Shown here piece by piece: positions 5,922 through 6,631 of a stretch of 6,631 nt of DNA. The notes below the pieces were generated by a model. The model saw nothing but the letters and a program-made list of their open reading frames with translations. It was not told where the DNA came from and did not search any database. Both the position numbers and the translations under genes were made by a program. How positions within the stretch are numbered: position 1 is the stretch's first letter; each line of letters opens with the position of its first letter. The stretch spans positions 1,270-7,900 of the forward strand of contig DKBC01000036.1 of NCBI GenBank assembly GCA_002451065.1, read 5' to 3'. This stretch comes from Betaproteobacteria bacterium UBA6910 (GTDB lineage Bacteria > Pseudomonadota > Gammaproteobacteria > Burkholderiales > UBA6910).

Positions 5922-6631
5922 GTGCCGAACGCCGTTCCCTACTGGCGCCTGTCGGGTTTCTATTTCTTCTATTTCGCCTTCGTCGGCGGATTTGCGCCCT
6001 ACTGGAGCCTGTATCTGCGCTCCATCGAGTTCACCGCTCTCCAGATCGGTCTGCTCATGTCCCTGTTGCAGCTGATGCGGATCTTTGCCCCCGCCGCATG
6101 GGGCTTCCTGGCCGACCACACGGGAAAGCGGGTGCGAATCGTGCAGGTGGCAGCGCTGCTGAGTGTGGCCGCGTTCGCCGGGGTGTTTTTCGGCAAGACC
6201 TTTTCCTGGATGTTCGCGGTGATGGCGCTTACCAGCTTCTTCTGGGGTGCTTCGCTGCCCCTAGTGGAGGCGATCACGCTGAGCCACCTGGGAGCACATG
6301 CTTCGCGTTATGGCCGCATCCGCTCGTGGGGATCGGTGGGCTTCATCGCGGCAGTGGTCGGCATCGGTTACCTCCTGGACAGGGTAGCCATCGCCGCGCT
6401 GCCGTGGATGGTCACCGGCCTTATGCTCGGTATCGTGTTCTTTGCGCGCCTGGTTCCCGACGCCCCGGTTTCGGCCCATGAGAGCGACAGCCTGCCAGTG
6501 TGGAGCATCGTGAAGCGTCCCGAGGTGGCATCGCTGCTTGCCGCGTGCTTCCTGATGGCAGCCGCCCATGGGGCCTACTACACCTTTTATTCCATCTACC
6601 TGGTGGACCACGGCTACAGCAAGTCGAGCGT
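5922..6631 (+). CDS. MFS transporter, HcaT/MFS_1-like family (3' truncated)
   Basis: An open frame from GTG 5922 runs off the right edge after 236 codons, about the first 60% of a typical 380-400 residue transporter. It is an inner-membrane secondary transporter. Hydrophobic helices are visible at about residues 10-31, 43-64, 74-90, 95-120, 137-152, 158-177 and 202-226. The loop between helices 2 and 3 has the MFS motif A form GFLADHTGKR (61-70). The sequence YGRIRSWGSVGFI (130-142) and the later AAHGAYYTFYSIYLVDHGYS resemble E. coli HcaT (3-phenylpropionate transporter family), though the substrate cannot be inferred. No other ATG/GTG start lies between the aroC stop and 5922; a TTG overlapping the aroC stop (5871) would add 17 residues. 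No SD is evident at either. It lies downstream of aroC on the same strand, and co-transcription is likely. Confidence 0.88.
   Translation, partial: MPNAVPYWRLSGFYFFYFAFVGGFAPYWSLYLRSIEFTALQIGLLMSLLQLMRIFAPAAWGFLADHTGKRVRIVQVAALLSVAAFAGVFFGKTFSWMFAVMALTSFFWGASLPLVEAITLSHLGAHASRYGRIRSWGSVGFIAAVVGIGYLLDRVAIAALPWMVTGLMLGIVFFARLVPDAPVSAHESDSLPVWSIVKRPEVASLLAACFLMAAAHGAYYTFYSIYLVDHGYSKSS

Noticed and set aside
1..6631. tRNA/rRNA genes, CRISPR arrays, insertion sequences, attachment sites
   Set aside because: No clover-leaf, repeat-spacer pattern, transposase, integrase or terminal inverted repeats were seen on either strand.

Overview
The window looks like chromosomal DNA of a high-GC proteobacterium, most likely a beta- or gamma-proteobacterium. 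The thymidylate synthase and dihydrofolate reductase resemble the enterobacterial type closely (ThyA has the same length and active-site numbering as E. coli ThyA). FecR-domain exported proteins next to outer-membrane barrel genes are also typical of environmental members of these classes. The species cannot be named from this sequence.

Layout. (1) Positions 1-321 hold the 3' end of a + strand gene encoding the last strands of an outer-membrane beta-barrel, best matched by memory to the DUF560/Slam-like (type XI secretion) TPR-barrel proteins. (2) Positions 322-536 are a 215-base regulatory region with a small hairpin, a perfect 12-bp palindrome and a good candidate sigma-54 (-24/-12) promoter. 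(3) Positions 537-2015 encode an exported FecR-domain protein with a proline-rich hinge and a glycine-rich, beta-strand-rich C-terminal domain. It is closed by a clear intrinsic terminator at 2065-2096. (4) On the - strand, read from right to left, lie a small hypothetical ORF, a zinc-free quinone-oxidoreductase-like MDR enzyme, thyA and folA. They are closely spaced and thyA/folA overlap by 4 bases, so they probably form one operon, with a candidate sigma-70 promoter at 4677-4705. (5) Divergently, on the + strand, come aroC (chorismate synthase) and the 5' part of an HcaT/MFS_1-like major facilitator transporter that runs off the right edge.

How the genes work together. ThyA makes dTMP and dihydrofolate, and FolA recycles the dihydrofolate to tetrahydrofolate. 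AroC makes chorismate, the precursor of aromatic amino acids and of the p-aminobenzoate part of folate. These are ordinary housekeeping genes. The less ordinary part is the left third. There a Slam/DUF560-like barrel is followed by an exported FecR protein whose C-terminal domain vaguely resembles the TbpB-type barrels that such secretors handle, behind a probable sigma-54 promoter. I propose this as a candidate secretor/cargo pair. The proposal rests on pattern recognition of a partial gene and needs profile searches and the upstream sequence.
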